Positions 1-7,896 of a stretch of 64,000 bases of DNA are shown in pieces. Each line of letters begins with the position of its first letter. Within the stretch, counting starts at the first letter, position 1. The position numbers and the translations under genes were made by a program. Source of the DNA: Pseudochelatococcus lubricantis (GTDB lineage: Bacteria > Pseudomonadota > Alphaproteobacteria > Rhizobiales > Beijerinckiaceae). The stretch spans positions 124,001-188,000 of the forward strand of contig NZ_JBHLXC010000002.1 of assembly GCF_042432495.1 (NCBI RefSeq). Reading direction: 5' to 3'. Below the pieces are notes generated by a model, which did not search any database, was not told the DNA's origin, and saw only the letters and a program-made list of their open reading frames with translations.

Positions 1-381
1 GCCCGCGCCGCTGCCGCGCGCCTGCGGCAGCAGGGCGAGATCGTGGATGTAGAACGTCGCCGGGAAGGTTGGCATCGCCACCACGAGGCTGTCGAGCTTG
101 GGCGGCATCATCGGATGCCACGGATGGCTGATGACGTAGCCGGCCGTCCCGCCGTCCATCTCCAGCACATGGCAGCCTTCCGGATAGAGTCGCAGCCGCT
201 CCGCGAACACCTCGATGCGCTCCGGATAGCCGGGATGCACGCGCTCGCCGGCGGCATGCACGCCGTCAAGGTCGTTGGGCTCCATGGGGCGCCAGGCGAA
301 TGGCAGAGAGCCCGCGGAAGGCCGGCGCCCGCCCGTGATCGCATCCGCCGGACTGTCGAGTTCCGTCATTTCCTGCGTCAT
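1..381 (-). CDS. GNAT family N-acetyltransferase (3' end outside window)
   Basis: The 127 codons visible read as the N-terminal part of a GNAT acetyltransferase, which moves an acetyl group from acetyl-CoA to an amine; the substrate cannot be told. The region ending DLALLPQARGSGAG looks like motif A, the acetyl-CoA pyrophosphate loop (Q-x-x-G-x-G/A type), preceded by the usual strand with YIHD. The start at 381 makes an ATGA overlap with the def stop, so the two are probably translated together; a second Met four codons later is an alternative. N-terminal acetylation next to N-terminal deformylation is suggestive, but that link is inference. The gene runs off the left edge, so its length is unknown. 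Confidence 0.8.
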   Translation of the reverse strand, partial: MTQEMTELDSPADAITGGRRPSAGSLPFAWRPMEPNDLDGVHAAGERVHPGYPERIEVFAERLRLYPEGCHVLEMDGGTAGYVISHPWHPMMPPKLDSLVVAMPTFPATFYIHDLALLPQARGSGAG

Positions 382-926
382 GCCTCCGTGTGCTCGCCCT
401 CGCCGCCGGCCCGGCCGGCATGCTTCGCCGCCTTTGCGAACTTGCGGCTGACCCGCTCGCGCTTCAACCGCGACAGGTGATCGATGAACAGCACGCCGTT
501 CAGATGATCGATCTCGTGCTGCAGGCAGGTAGCGAGCAGGCCGTCGGCCTCGATCTCCCGCGTCGCGCCGTCGAGATCCATGTAGCGCACGCGCACGCGC
601 GCCGGGCGCTCCACCTCCTCATAGTACTCGGGAATGGAGAGGCACCCCTCCTGATGAACGCGGAACTCGTCGTCCGACTCCCAGACGATCTCGGGGTTGA
701 TGACGGTCATCGGCTGGCGCTCTTCCTCGCGGCTGCCGACATCGACGACCAGCAGCCGCTTGGGCACGCCGACCTGAATCGCCGCCAGCCCGATGCCGGG
801 CGCGTCGTACATGGTCTCGAACATGTCCGCGACGAGCGTGCGGATATCGTCGGTCACCGCCTCGACCGGCTTGGAAACCAGCCGCAGCCGGGGGTCGGGA
901 AGTACAAGAATGGGAAGGATCGTCAT
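378..926 (-). CDS. def: Peptide deformylase
   Basis: Removes the N-formyl group from new proteins; a cytoplasmic metalloenzyme. At 182 aa it has normal length. All three family motifs are present: GIGLAAIQ (residues 44-51), EGCLS (93-97, metal ligand Cys95) and HEIDH (137-141, two His ligands and the catalytic Glu). The start has an AGAGG-like ribosome site just upstream. It is divergent from rmuC and its last bases overlap the start of a GNAT gene. In many Hyphomicrobiales def sits beside fmt, in the order truA-fmt-def-rmuC. Here def and rmuC are still neighbours but fmt-truA lie about 40 kb away. Confidence 0.97.
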   Translation of the reverse strand: MTILPILVLPDPRLRLVSKPVEAVTDDIRTLVADMFETMYDAPGIGLAAIQVGVPKRLLVVDVGSREEERQPMTVINPEIVWESDDEFRVHQEGCLSIPEYYEEVERPARVRVRYMDLDGATREIEADGLLATCLQHEIDHLNGVLFIDHLSRLKRERVSRKFAKAAKHAGRAGGEGEHTEA

Positions 927-981
927 CGTGCCTCTGCCTTGATGGCAGCGAGATAAGCATTCTTTACCCCGAGGTCAACAT

Positions 982-996
982 GTTCTTTATTCGTTC
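982..996 (+). promoter_or_regulatory. Candidate LexA (SOS) box upstream of rmuC
   Basis: GTTC, seven bases (TTTATTC), GTTC: an exact match to the direct-repeat LexA operator GTTC-N7-GTTC of alphaproteobacteria. It lies 32 bp before the rmuC start. A possible -10 element TATAGA is at 1017-1022, which would place the box over the -35 region, a good position for repression. Confidence 0.65.
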
Positions 997-1028
997 GATC
1001 TGCGGCGCGAATCGGCTATAGATGCGAC

Positions 1029-2231
1029 ATGAATGACGCGATCGTCCTCTTCGGCCATCCGGTGCCGCTGCTCCATGCCCTCGCGGGGGCGGGCGCGGCG
1101 GCCTTCGTGCTGCTCGCAGCCATCGCCGTGCAGCTCGCCGGGCTGGCGCGGGCGCGGCGCGAGGAGGCCTTCGCCGCCCACGAGCGGGCGCGGGAACTCG
1201 ACGCACGGCTGGCCGAGATGCGCGGCCTGCAGGCGCAGCTCACGGGCCGCATGCAGACCGTCGCCGAGGTGTTCGGCACGCGGCAGAACGATCTGGCGCG
1301 CTTCCTGTCCGAGCGGCTGGAGGGGCTGCAGCATCGTGTGGGGCAGAACCTCGACGCCTCCGCCAGGCATACGGCGGCTCATATCGCCAGCCTCAACGAA
1401 CGGCTTGCGCTCATCGACGCGGCGCAGAAGAACCTGTCCGAACTCTCCGGCCATGTCCTCGGGCTGAAGGATGTTCTCGCCAACAAACAGGCGCGCGGGG
1501 CCTTCGGGCAGGGGCGGATGGAGGCGATCGTCCGCGACGGCCTGCCGGCGAACGGCTATCGCTTCCAGCCCACGCTCGCCAACGGCAAGCGGCCGGACTG
1601 CCTCATCGACCTGCCGGGCGACCTGCCGCTCGCCGTCGATGCCAAGTTCCCGCTGGAGGGCCTCTCTGCCTTCCGCGAGGCGAACGACGGCGAGGCGAGG
1701 CGGCGCGCTGTCCAGCGCGTGCGCAACGACATCGGCTACCACATCCGCGAGGTCGCCGAAAAATACCTGCTGCCGGGGGAGACGCAGGACATCGCGCTGC
1801 TGTTCGTGCCCTCCGAGTCGATCTACGCCGACCTGCACGAGCATTTCGACGATCTGGTGCAGCGGGCGCACCGCGCGCGGGTGATCTTCGTCTCGCCCTC
1901 GCTGCTGACCATGGCGATCCAGCTCGTGCAGTCGCTGATCCGCGACACGCGCATGCGCGAGGAGGCGCGCGTCATCCAGTCGGAGGTCGGCCGCCTCGTC
2001 GACGACATCGGCCGCCTGCGCGAGCGGGTGGACAAGCTCGACACGCATTTCCGGCAGGCGCAGGAGGACGTCGGCCAGATCCGTGTCTCGGCCGACAAGG
2101 TGGCGCGGCGCGGCGAGGCGATCGCCGCCCTCGACTTCGAGGACGCCCCGCCCCCGCGCGACATGAACGGCACCGCTTCTCGCGGCCTGCCTCCCCGCGG
2201 CATGGCGCCCCCGGCTCACTCGCCCGAATAG
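1029..2231 (+). CDS. rmuC: DNA recombination protein RmuC
   Basis: RmuC limits recombination at inverted repeats and is thought to be a PD-(D/E)xK-like nuclease. At 400 aa it has an N-terminal membrane anchor (about residues 15-40), a long alpha-helical coiled-coil stretch (about 45-150) and the conserved RmuC domain. The nuclease-like core shows GKRPDCLIDL followed by AVDAKFPLE, which supplies the D...D-x-K pattern. The C-terminal 30 residues are Pro/Gly-rich. No Shine-Dalgarno sequence precedes the ATG, and the putative -10 at 1017-1022 would start transcription at or next to the start codon, so the mRNA may be leaderless. The 3' end overlaps the convergent scfR gene by 16 bp. LexA control is known for the E. 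coli homologue yigN and fits the SOS box seen here. Confidence 0.93.
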   Translation: MNDAIVLFGHPVPLLHALAGAGAAAFVLLAAIAVQLAGLARARREEAFAAHERARELDARLAEMRGLQAQLTGRMQTVAEVFGTRQNDLARFLSERLEGLQHRVGQNLDASARHTAAHIASLNERLALIDAAQKNLSELSGHVLGLKDVLANKQARGAFGQGRMEAIVRDGLPANGYRFQPTLANGKRPDCLIDLPGDLPLAVDAKFPLEGLSAFREANDGEARRRAVQRVRNDIGYHIREVAEKYLLPGETQDIALLFVPSESIYADLHEHFDDLVQRAHRARVIFVSPSLLTMAIQLVQSLIRDTRMREEARVIQSEVGRLVDDIGRLRERVDKLDTHFRQAQEDVGQIRVSADKVARRGEAIAALDFEDAPPPRDMNGTASRGLPPRGMAPPAHSPE

Positions 2232-3757
2232 GGCGAGAAGTGGCGGCGCGTCTCGTCCACCTTCAGCGCCCGGCCGATGGGCGGGAAGGCGCGCTGCGGG
2301 CAGGCGGGACGCTCGCAGACCTTGCAGCCGACGCCGATCGGCGTGGCGGCGGCCGGGTTGTTGAGGTCGAGCCCGTCGGAATAGACGAGCCGGCCCGCGT
2401 GCCGCAGGTCGCAGCCCAGCGCGACGGCGAAGGTCTTGCTGGGCGCGCGGTAGCCGCCGTGATCGCGCGCGACCGTGCGGGCGATCCACAGATAGGCGCG
2501 CCCGTCCGGCATCCGCGCGATCTGGGTCAGCACGCGCCCGGGATGCGCGAAGGCCTCGTAGACGTTCCACAGCGGGCAGGTGCCGCCGATGCGCGAGAAG
2601 TGAAAGTCGGTGGCGGACTGGCGCTTCGAGATGTTGCCGGCCCTGTCCACCCGGATGAAGAAGAACGGCACCCCGCGCGCGTCGGGACGCTGCAAGGTGC
2701 TGAGACGGTGGCAGATGGTCTCGAAACCGACGCCGAACCGATGGCTGAGCAGGTCGATGTCGTAGCGCCGCGCCTCCGCCGCCCGCAGGAACGTGCCGTA
2801 GGGCAGCACCAGCGCGCCGGCGAAATAGTTGGCGAGGCCGATGCGGGCGAGCTTGCGCGCCTCGGCACTCGTGAAGCGCCCCTGCGCGACGAGCGCCGCG
2901 ATCAGACCGTCGTGCTCCAGCAGGGCGAGCTGGGTCGCGATCTGGAACGCCTGCTGACCCGCCCGCAGCCGCGACGACAGGCGCAGCACGCGCGTTTCCG
3001 GATCGTAGCTGCGCTGCATGTCGCGCTCCGGCCCCTCTTGGGCGACCGCGATCTCCACGCGCACGCCGTGACGGCGGGCGATCAACGCCGCGATCTCGTC
3101 GGCCGCGTTGCCCGGGCGCAATCCGGCGGCGACGGCGAGACTCTCCGCGGCCACATCGAGTTCCGCGATGTGATTGTGCCGCTCGTACATGAACTCGCGC
3201 ACTTCCTCGAAAGGCGCGAAAGGCGAAGCCGCGTCGGCCCGCTCGTCCCCCAGCCGCGCGGCAAGCGTCGCCGACTGCTCGCTCATCTGGCGGCAGCGCG
3301 TGTGCAGGGCGATGAAGGCGCGTGCCACCGCGGGCATGGAGGCCGCAAGCGCGTGCAGCTCCGCCCGCGAGATGGACTCGCCCAGCATCGGATCGGCGAC
3401 CACATCGCCGAGGTCGGCGACAAGGCGTGCCTCGTCGTCCTGCGACAGCAATTGCAGATGCTCGCCGAACACGGCATCGAGCCGCAGCAGCACCTTCGTC
3501 GTGACCGGGCGCTGGTTGTTCTCAAGCTGGTTGAGGTAGCTCGGCGACAGACCGATGGCGAGCGCCAGCGCCTGCTGCGTCATCTGCCGCTCCTCGCGCA
3601 GGCGCCGCAGGCGCACGCCGATGAAGTTCTTCTTCGCTTCCCGCCTGGCCGCCCGCCGCCTGCCGCCCTGCGGCTTCTCCCCTTCCGGCTTCGCGCCCGG
3701 CAGCCCCGCCGGTGCTCCGCCTGCTGAAGTCCTTACAGCCACAAGGCTTCTTCCCAA
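2216..3757 (-). CDS. Short-chain fatty acyl-CoA regulator (ScfR/PrpR/RamB type)
   Basis: Likely transcription regulator of the adjacent methylcitrate genes, sensing propionyl-CoA or a related acyl-CoA. From the chosen start it is 513 aa: an XRE-type helix-turn-helix at about residues 45-95 (MTQQALALAIG then PSYLNQLENN), an IrrE-like middle region and the C-terminal ScfR domain. Cysteines cluster near the end (GCKVCERPAC), as in PrpR-type proteins reported to carry an Fe-S cluster. I chose a TTG start at 3757 because GGGAGG lies six bases upstream in the mRNA; a longer reading from 3892 would run through the repeats at 3774-3863. It is divergent from prpD, the same arrangement as Mycobacterium prpR-prpDC, and tail-overlaps rmuC by 16 bp. 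Confidence 0.88.
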   Translation of the reverse strand: MGRSLVAVRTSAGGAPAGLPGAKPEGEKPQGGRRRAARREAKKNFIGVRLRRLREERQMTQQALALAIGLSPSYLNQLENNQRPVTTKVLLRLDAVFGEHLQLLSQDDEARLVADLGDVVADPMLGESISRAELHALAASMPAVARAFIALHTRCRQMSEQSATLAARLGDERADAASPFAPFEEVREFMYERHNHIAELDVAAESLAVAAGLRPGNAADEIAALIARRHGVRVEIAVAQEGPERDMQRSYDPETRVLRLSSRLRAGQQAFQIATQLALLEHDGLIAALVAQGRFTSAEARKLARIGLANYFAGALVLPYGTFLRAAEARRYDIDLLSHRFGVGFETICHRLSTLQRPDARGVPFFFIRVDRAGNISKRQSATDFHFSRIGGTCPLWNVYEAFAHPGRVLTQIARMPDGRAYLWIARTVARDHGGYRAPSKTFAVALGCDLRHAGRLVYSDGLDLNNPAAATPIGVGCKVCERPACPQRAFPPIGRALKVDETRRHFSPYSGE

Positions 3758-3773
3758 GGATTGCCTCCCCCGA

Positions 3774-3790
3774 TTTGCAACATTCGCAAA
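3774..3790. promoter_or_regulatory. ScfR-type operator repeat, site 1
   Basis: TTTGCAAC, one base, TTCGCAAA: two 7-of-8 matches to the TTTGCAAA octamer bound by RamB/PrpR/PccR-type regulators, repeated with a 9-bp period. It also reads as the inverted repeat TTTGC-N7-GCAAA. It lies just upstream of the regulator's own start codon, so it could serve autoregulation. Confidence 0.6.
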
Positions 3791-3846
3791 ATAGCACGCA
3801 GACGCGCTGGAAACTATGCATTTCCGGCATCTTGCCGGCCCCTGAA

Positions 3847-3863
3847 ATTGCAGATATTGCAAA
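3847..3863. promoter_or_regulatory. ScfR-type operator repeat, site 2
   Basis: ATTGCAGA, one base, ATTGCAAA: the same 9-bp repeat as the site at 3774-3790 (6-of-8 and 7-of-8 matches to TTTGCAAA), also readable as ATTGC-N7-GCAAA. It sits centrally between the divergent regulator and prpD starts and is the better placed site for control of prpD. Confidence 0.55.
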
Positions 3864-4009
3864 GTGTGATGCGTGTGACGGCGATCCCGCACGTCGGTTT
3901 GCGCGGCCGCCCGTTCGCTTGCGGTTTGTCAAGGTTCCGGCCCGGCGAGCCTGCGAGCATCCGGCAGCGCCGATGTCACCCGGCCCCACTAATGTCAGAG
4001 GAGCACCCA

Positions 4010-5530
4010 ATGGTTACGCAGCACAAGGTCCGCACCTACAAGTCGTCGGAACATCTGGCGCGCGAGGATCAGCTCGCATGGAAGATCGCCGAGGTCGCCG
4101 CTGACCCGGTTGCCGTCGAGCCGGCCGTGGTCGAGGAAATCGGCAACCGCATCATCGACAACGCCGCCGTCGCCGCTGCGTCCGTCAACCGCCATCCGGT
4201 GGCGAGCGCCCGCGGACAGGCCGTGGCGCATCCCTACCAGCCGGGCGCGACCGTGTTCGGCCTGGAGCAGAGCCAGCGCGTGTCGCCGGAATGGGCAGCC
4301 TGGGCCAACGGCGTCGCCGTGCGCGAGCTTGACTTCCACGACACGTTCCTCGCCGCCGAGTACTCGCACCCTGGCGACAACATCCCCTCCATCCTCGCGG
4401 TCGCCCAACACACGGGCCAGAACGGCGCGGACCTGATCCGCGGCATCGCCACGGGCTATGAAATCCAGGTCGATCTCGTGAAGGGCATCTGCCTGCACGA
4501 GCACAAGATCGACCACATCGCCCACCTCGGCCCGTCCGCCGCCGCTGGCATCGGCACGCTGCTGAACCTGCCGACCGAGATCATCTATCAGGCCGTCCAG
4601 CAGGCGCTGCACACCACCACCACGACCCGCCAGTCGCGCAAGGGCGAGATTTCGAGCTGGAAGGCTTATGCCCCGGCCTTCGCCGGCAAGCTGGCCGTCG
4701 AGGCTGTCGACCGCGCGCTGCGCGGCGAGGGCGCGCCGTCGCCGGCATGGGAAGGCGAGGACGGCTTCATCGCCTGGCTGCTCTCCGGCCCGTCGGCCGA
4801 ATACGTCGTGCCGCTGCCGGCCAAGGGCGAGCCCAAGCGCGCCATCCTCGACACCTACACCAAGGAGCACTCGGCCGAGTACCAGAGCCAGGCGCTCATC
4901 GACCTCGCCCGCCGCCTCGGCCCGAAGGTCGGCGACCTGTCCAAGGTGAAGAGCGTCGTCATCCACACCAGCCACCACACGCACTACGTGATCGGCACCG
5001 GCGCCAACGACCCGCAGAAGATGGACCCCAAGGCGAGCCGCGAGACGCTCGACCACTCCATCATGTACATCTTCGCCGTGGCGCTGGAGGACGGCGGCTG
5101 GCACCACGAGCGCAGCTATGCGCCCGAGCGCGCCAATCGTCCCGGGACGGTCGCCCTGTGGCACAAGATCTCGACGTTGGAAGATCCCGAGTGGACGCGC
5201 CGCTACCACTCGCATGACCCGAAGGAAAAGGCGTTCGGCGGCCGCGTCGTCGTCACGCTGGAAGACGGCACGGTAATCGAGGACGAACTCGCCGTGGCGG
5301 ACGCGCATCCGCTGGGCGCGCGCCCCTTCAAGCGCCCCAACTACATCGAGAAGTTCCGCACGCTGACGGAAGGCGTGCTGGAGACGGCCGAGCAGGACCG
5401 CTTCCTCGCCCTCGTGGAGCGCCTGCCGGAGCTGACCGCCGCGGAACTCGGCGGCCTTACCTTCACCCTGCCCGCCGGCAAGCTGGTTACGCCCGCTACC
5501 GGCATCTTCGACTGGAAGGGAAACAACTGA
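4010..5530 (+). CDS. prpD: 2-methylcitrate dehydratase PrpD
   Basis: Dehydrates 2-methylcitrate to 2-methyl-cis-aconitate in the methylcitrate cycle for propionyl-CoA oxidation; MmgE/PrpD family, cytoplasmic, no metal cluster. It is 506 aa, close to other PrpD proteins. Family features include WANGVAVRELDFHDTF, the EYSHPGDN segment, the IDHIAHLGPSAAAG region and SWKAYAPAFAGK. The ATG at 4010 has AGAGGAG seven bases upstream. It is first in a two-gene operon with prpC (3-bp gap), divergent from an ScfR/PrpR-type regulator. The regulator-prpD-prpC layout is like that of mycobacteria. Codon use matches the neighbours. Confidence 0.95.
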   Translation: MVTQHKVRTYKSSEHLAREDQLAWKIAEVAADPVAVEPAVVEEIGNRIIDNAAVAAASVNRHPVASARGQAVAHPYQPGATVFGLEQSQRVSPEWAAWANGVAVRELDFHDTFLAAEYSHPGDNIPSILAVAQHTGQNGADLIRGIATGYEIQVDLVKGICLHEHKIDHIAHLGPSAAAGIGTLLNLPTEIIYQAVQQALHTTTTTRQSRKGEISSWKAYAPAFAGKLAVEAVDRALRGEGAPSPAWEGEDGFIAWLLSGPSAEYVVPLPAKGEPKRAILDTYTKEHSAEYQSQALIDLARRLGPKVGDLSKVKSVVIHTSHHTHYVIGTGANDPQKMDPKASRETLDHSIMYIFAVALEDGGWHHERSYAPERANRPGTVALWHKISTLEDPEWTRRYHSHDPKEKAFGGRVVVTLEDGTVIEDELAVADAHPLGARPFKRPNYIEKFRTLTEGVLETAEQDRFLALVERLPELTAAELGGLTFTLPAGKLVTPATGIFDWKGNN

Positions 5531-5533
5531 GCA

Positions 5534-6703
5534 ATGAGCACGACAGAAGAAGTCAAGAAGCCTGCGCCGAAAAAATCGGTCGCGCTGTCGGGCGTCGTCG
5601 CCGGTAATACCGCGCTCTGCACCGTGGGGCGCACCGGCAACGATCTGCACTATCGTGGCTATGACATTCTTGATCTGGCCAAGGATAGCGAGTTCGAGGA
5701 AATCGCCCACCTGCTGATCCACGGCCATCTGCCGACCCGGCAGGAACTCGACGCCTACAAGGCGAAACTGCGCGGCCTGCGCGGCCTGCCCGCGACGCTG
5801 CGTCAGGTGCTGGAGGCGTTGCCCGCCTCCTCCCACCCCATGGACGTGCAGCGCACGGCGGTCTCCGTTCTCGGCAGCGTGCTGCCGGAAGCGGCGGACC
5901 ACAACCACCCGGGGGCGCGCGACATCGCCGACCGGCTCATCGCCTCGCTCGGCTCCGTTCTGCTGTACTGGTATCACTACAGCCACAACGGCCGGCGCAT
6001 CGAGGTGGAGACGGACGACGATTCCGTCGGCGGCCACTTCCTCCACCTGCTGCACGGCCGCAAGCCGACCGAGTCGCAGGTCAGGGCGATGCATATCTCG
6101 CTCATTCTCTACGCGGAGCATGAGTTCAACGCATCGACCTTCACCGCGCGCTCCATCGCCGGCACGGGGGCGGACTTCTACTCCGCCATCACCGGCGCCA
6201 TCGGCGCGCTGCGCGGCCCCAAGCACGGCGGCGCGAACGAGGTGGCGTTCGAAATCCAGAAGCGCTACGCGCATCCGGACGAGGCCGAGGCCGACATCCG
6301 CAAGCGCGTCGACGCGAAGGAAGTGATCATCGGCTTCGGCCACCCCGTCTACACGGTGTCCGATCCGCGCAACGTGGTGATCAAGGAAGTGGCGCGCAAG
6401 CTGTCGCAGGAGGCCGGCTCCACCGCCCTCTTCGACGTTGCGGAACGCATCGAATCGGTGATGGCGGACATCAAGAAGATGTTCCCCAACCTCGACTGGT
6501 TCAGCGCCGTTTCCTATCACCTGCTCGGCGTGCCGACCGCGATGTTCACGCCGCTGTTCGTGATCTCGCGCACCTCCGGCTGGGCCGCGCACATCGTCGA
6601 GCAGCGCATCGATAACAAGATCATCCGCCCGTCCGCGAACTACACGGGGCCGGAGAATCTTGAATTCGTGCCCATCGGGGAGCGCGGCGCCGCCGCAGCC
6701 TGA
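5534..6703 (+). CDS. prpC: 2-methylcitrate synthase PrpC
   Basis: Condenses propionyl-CoA with oxaloacetate to 2-methylcitrate; citrate synthase superfamily. At 389 aa it has the short type-II size typical of PrpC rather than GltA. Catalytic residues can be placed: His231 in GPKHGGANE, His270 in GFGHPVY and Asp321 in NLDWFS; EHEFNAST (196) is the conserved oxaloacetate-site segment. The N-terminal extension (MSTTEEVKKP...) is charged and probably disordered. The start follows the prpD stop by three bases, so the two are co-transcribed. A strong terminator hairpin follows at 6713. A plain citrate synthase is less likely given prpD and prpB on either side. Confidence 0.94.
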   Translation: MSTTEEVKKPAPKKSVALSGVVAGNTALCTVGRTGNDLHYRGYDILDLAKDSEFEEIAHLLIHGHLPTRQELDAYKAKLRGLRGLPATLRQVLEALPASSHPMDVQRTAVSVLGSVLPEAADHNHPGARDIADRLIASLGSVLLYWYHYSHNGRRIEVETDDDSVGGHFLHLLHGRKPTESQVRAMHISLILYAEHEFNASTFTARSIAGTGADFYSAITGAIGALRGPKHGGANEVAFEIQKRYAHPDEAEADIRKRVDAKEVIIGFGHPVYTVSDPRNVVIKEVARKLSQEAGSTALFDVAERIESVMADIKKMFPNLDWFSAVSYHLLGVPTAMFTPLFVISRTSGWAAHIVEQRIDNKIIRPSANYTGPENLEFVPIGERGAAAA

Positions 6704-6712
6704 AGAACAGCG

Positions 6713-6738
6713 ACCGGCGGGCATGGCCCGCCGGTTTT
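6713..6738 (+). terminator. Intrinsic terminator after prpDC
   Basis: A perfect 10-bp stem (ACCGGCGGGC / GCCCGCCGGT) with an ATG loop, followed by TTTTC. It ends the prpD-prpC transcript, so prpB 234 bp later needs its own promoter. Confidence 0.85.
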
Positions 6739-6918
6739 CATTCCGGCCCGGGAAAGGTGTATGATCCTCGCGAAGCGGCGATCGTCAGCCCTCCGCCGAT
6801 CAGGATTCCGGAGCGTGTCGTCGTTCCATGAAATGATGGCGCGCCGCGGGGCGGTTTGCACAATCGTTGAAGCGGGGCTGTTATGCAAGCCGCTCCAGTT
6901 TCTGCTGTTTTCCGCAAC

Positions 6919-6951
6919 TTGCATTTAGTTTAATACTTAAATCAAATGCAA
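6919..6951. promoter_or_regulatory. Palindromic operator candidate before prpB
   Basis: An interrupted palindrome of 33 bp: TTGCATTT at the left, AAATGCAA at the right, with an inner TTTAA/TTAAA pair (13 of 15 outer positions pair). It contains TGCAAA-type half sites related to those upstream of prpD, plus CCGCAAC at 6912-6918. It ends 21 bp before the prpB start, a typical operator position. Confidence 0.5.
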
Positions 6952-6972
6952 ACTGCTTTAAGGAACGAAACC

Positions 6973-7896
6973 ATGCCCTATCTTGTTGCTTCCGACCTCC
7001 CGAACGAGCCCGCCGGCCTGCGCTTCCGGGCGCTGGTCGAGCGCGAAGGCATCCTGCAGATCCCGGGCGCGCACAACGGCCAGGCCTCCATTCAGGCGCG
7101 CAATGCCGGCTTCGACGCCGTCTATCTCTCGGGTGCGGCGATGACGGCCTCCATGGGCCTGCCCGATCTCGGCATCATCACCGTCGACGAAGTGGCGTTC
7201 TTCATCCGCCAGGTGGCGCGTGCCTCCGGCCTGCCGGTGCTGGTCGACGGCGATACCGGCTACGGCGAGGCGCTGAACGTGATGCACGCCGTGCGCACCT
7301 TCGAGGACGCGGGCGCGGGCGCTATCCATCTCGAAGACCAGATTCTGCCGAAGAAGTGCGGCCACCTCAACGACAAGAAAATCGCTGACGCCCACGACTT
7401 CGCGACAAAGGTCGCCGCTGCCGTGAAGGCGCGCCGCCACCTTTACGTCATCGCCCGCACCGACGCCGCCGCCAGCGAGGGCATCGAGGGTGCCGTTGCA
7501 CGCGCGAAGCTCTATGTTGAAGCCGGCGCGGACGCCATCTTCCCCGAGGCGCTGAACGACGCCGAGCTGTTCCGCGAGTTCGCCCGCCGCCTGCCCGGCG
7601 TGCCGCTGCTCGCCAACATGACGGAATTCGGCCGCACCCCCTACTACACCGCCAAGGAGTTCGAAGAGTTCGGCTACAAGCTGATCATCTGGCCGGTGTC
7701 GTCGCTGCGCATCGCCAACAAGGCGCAGGAGACGCTCTACGCCACGCTGAAGCGTGACGGCTCGGTCAAGGCCATCCTCGACCAGTTCCAGACCCGCGCC
7801 GAGCTTTACGACACCATCGGCCTGCACGACTACGAGGCGCTCGATTCCTCCATCGTCGCTACGATCGTTCCCCCGACGACGCTCGACGGGCAGTGA
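6973..7896 (+). CDS. prpB: Methylisocitrate lyase PrpB
   Basis: Splits 2-methylisocitrate to pyruvate and succinate, the last step of the methylcitrate cycle. The 307-aa protein has the PEP mutase/isocitrate lyase fold: LSGAAMTASMGLPD (53-65), the Mg-binding DGDTGYG (92-98) and the catalytic Cys129 in KKCGH. I chose the ATG at 6973 because AGGAA lies seven bases upstream. An in-frame ATG at 6946 falls inside the palindrome and has no ribosome site. No aconitase-like prpF or acnD is present, so isomerisation must be done by a housekeeping aconitase. The last 38 bp overlap the convergent AbrB-family gene. Confidence 0.95.
   Translation: MPYLVASDLPNEPAGLRFRALVEREGILQIPGAHNGQASIQARNAGFDAVYLSGAAMTASMGLPDLGIITVDEVAFFIRQVARASGLPVLVDGDTGYGEALNVMHAVRTFEDAGAGAIHLEDQILPKKCGHLNDKKIADAHDFATKVAAAVKARRHLYVIARTDAAASEGIEGAVARAKLYVEAGADAIFPEALNDAELFREFARRLPGVPLLANMTEFGRTPYYTAKEFEEFGYKLIIWPVSSLRIANKAQETLYATLKRDGSVKAILDQFQTRAELYDTIGLHDYEALDSSIVATIVPPTTLDGQ

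Noticed and set aside
2240..3727. Long open frame of 495 codons opposite the ScfR-type regulator
   Set aside because: It lies fully antisense to a clear gene, has Arg/Ala/His-biased composition and no motifs; GC-rich DNA often gives such shadows.
3995..6724. 909-codon antisense frame over prpD and prpC
   Set aside because: Antisense shadow of two clear enzymes in high-GC DNA; no family resemblance.
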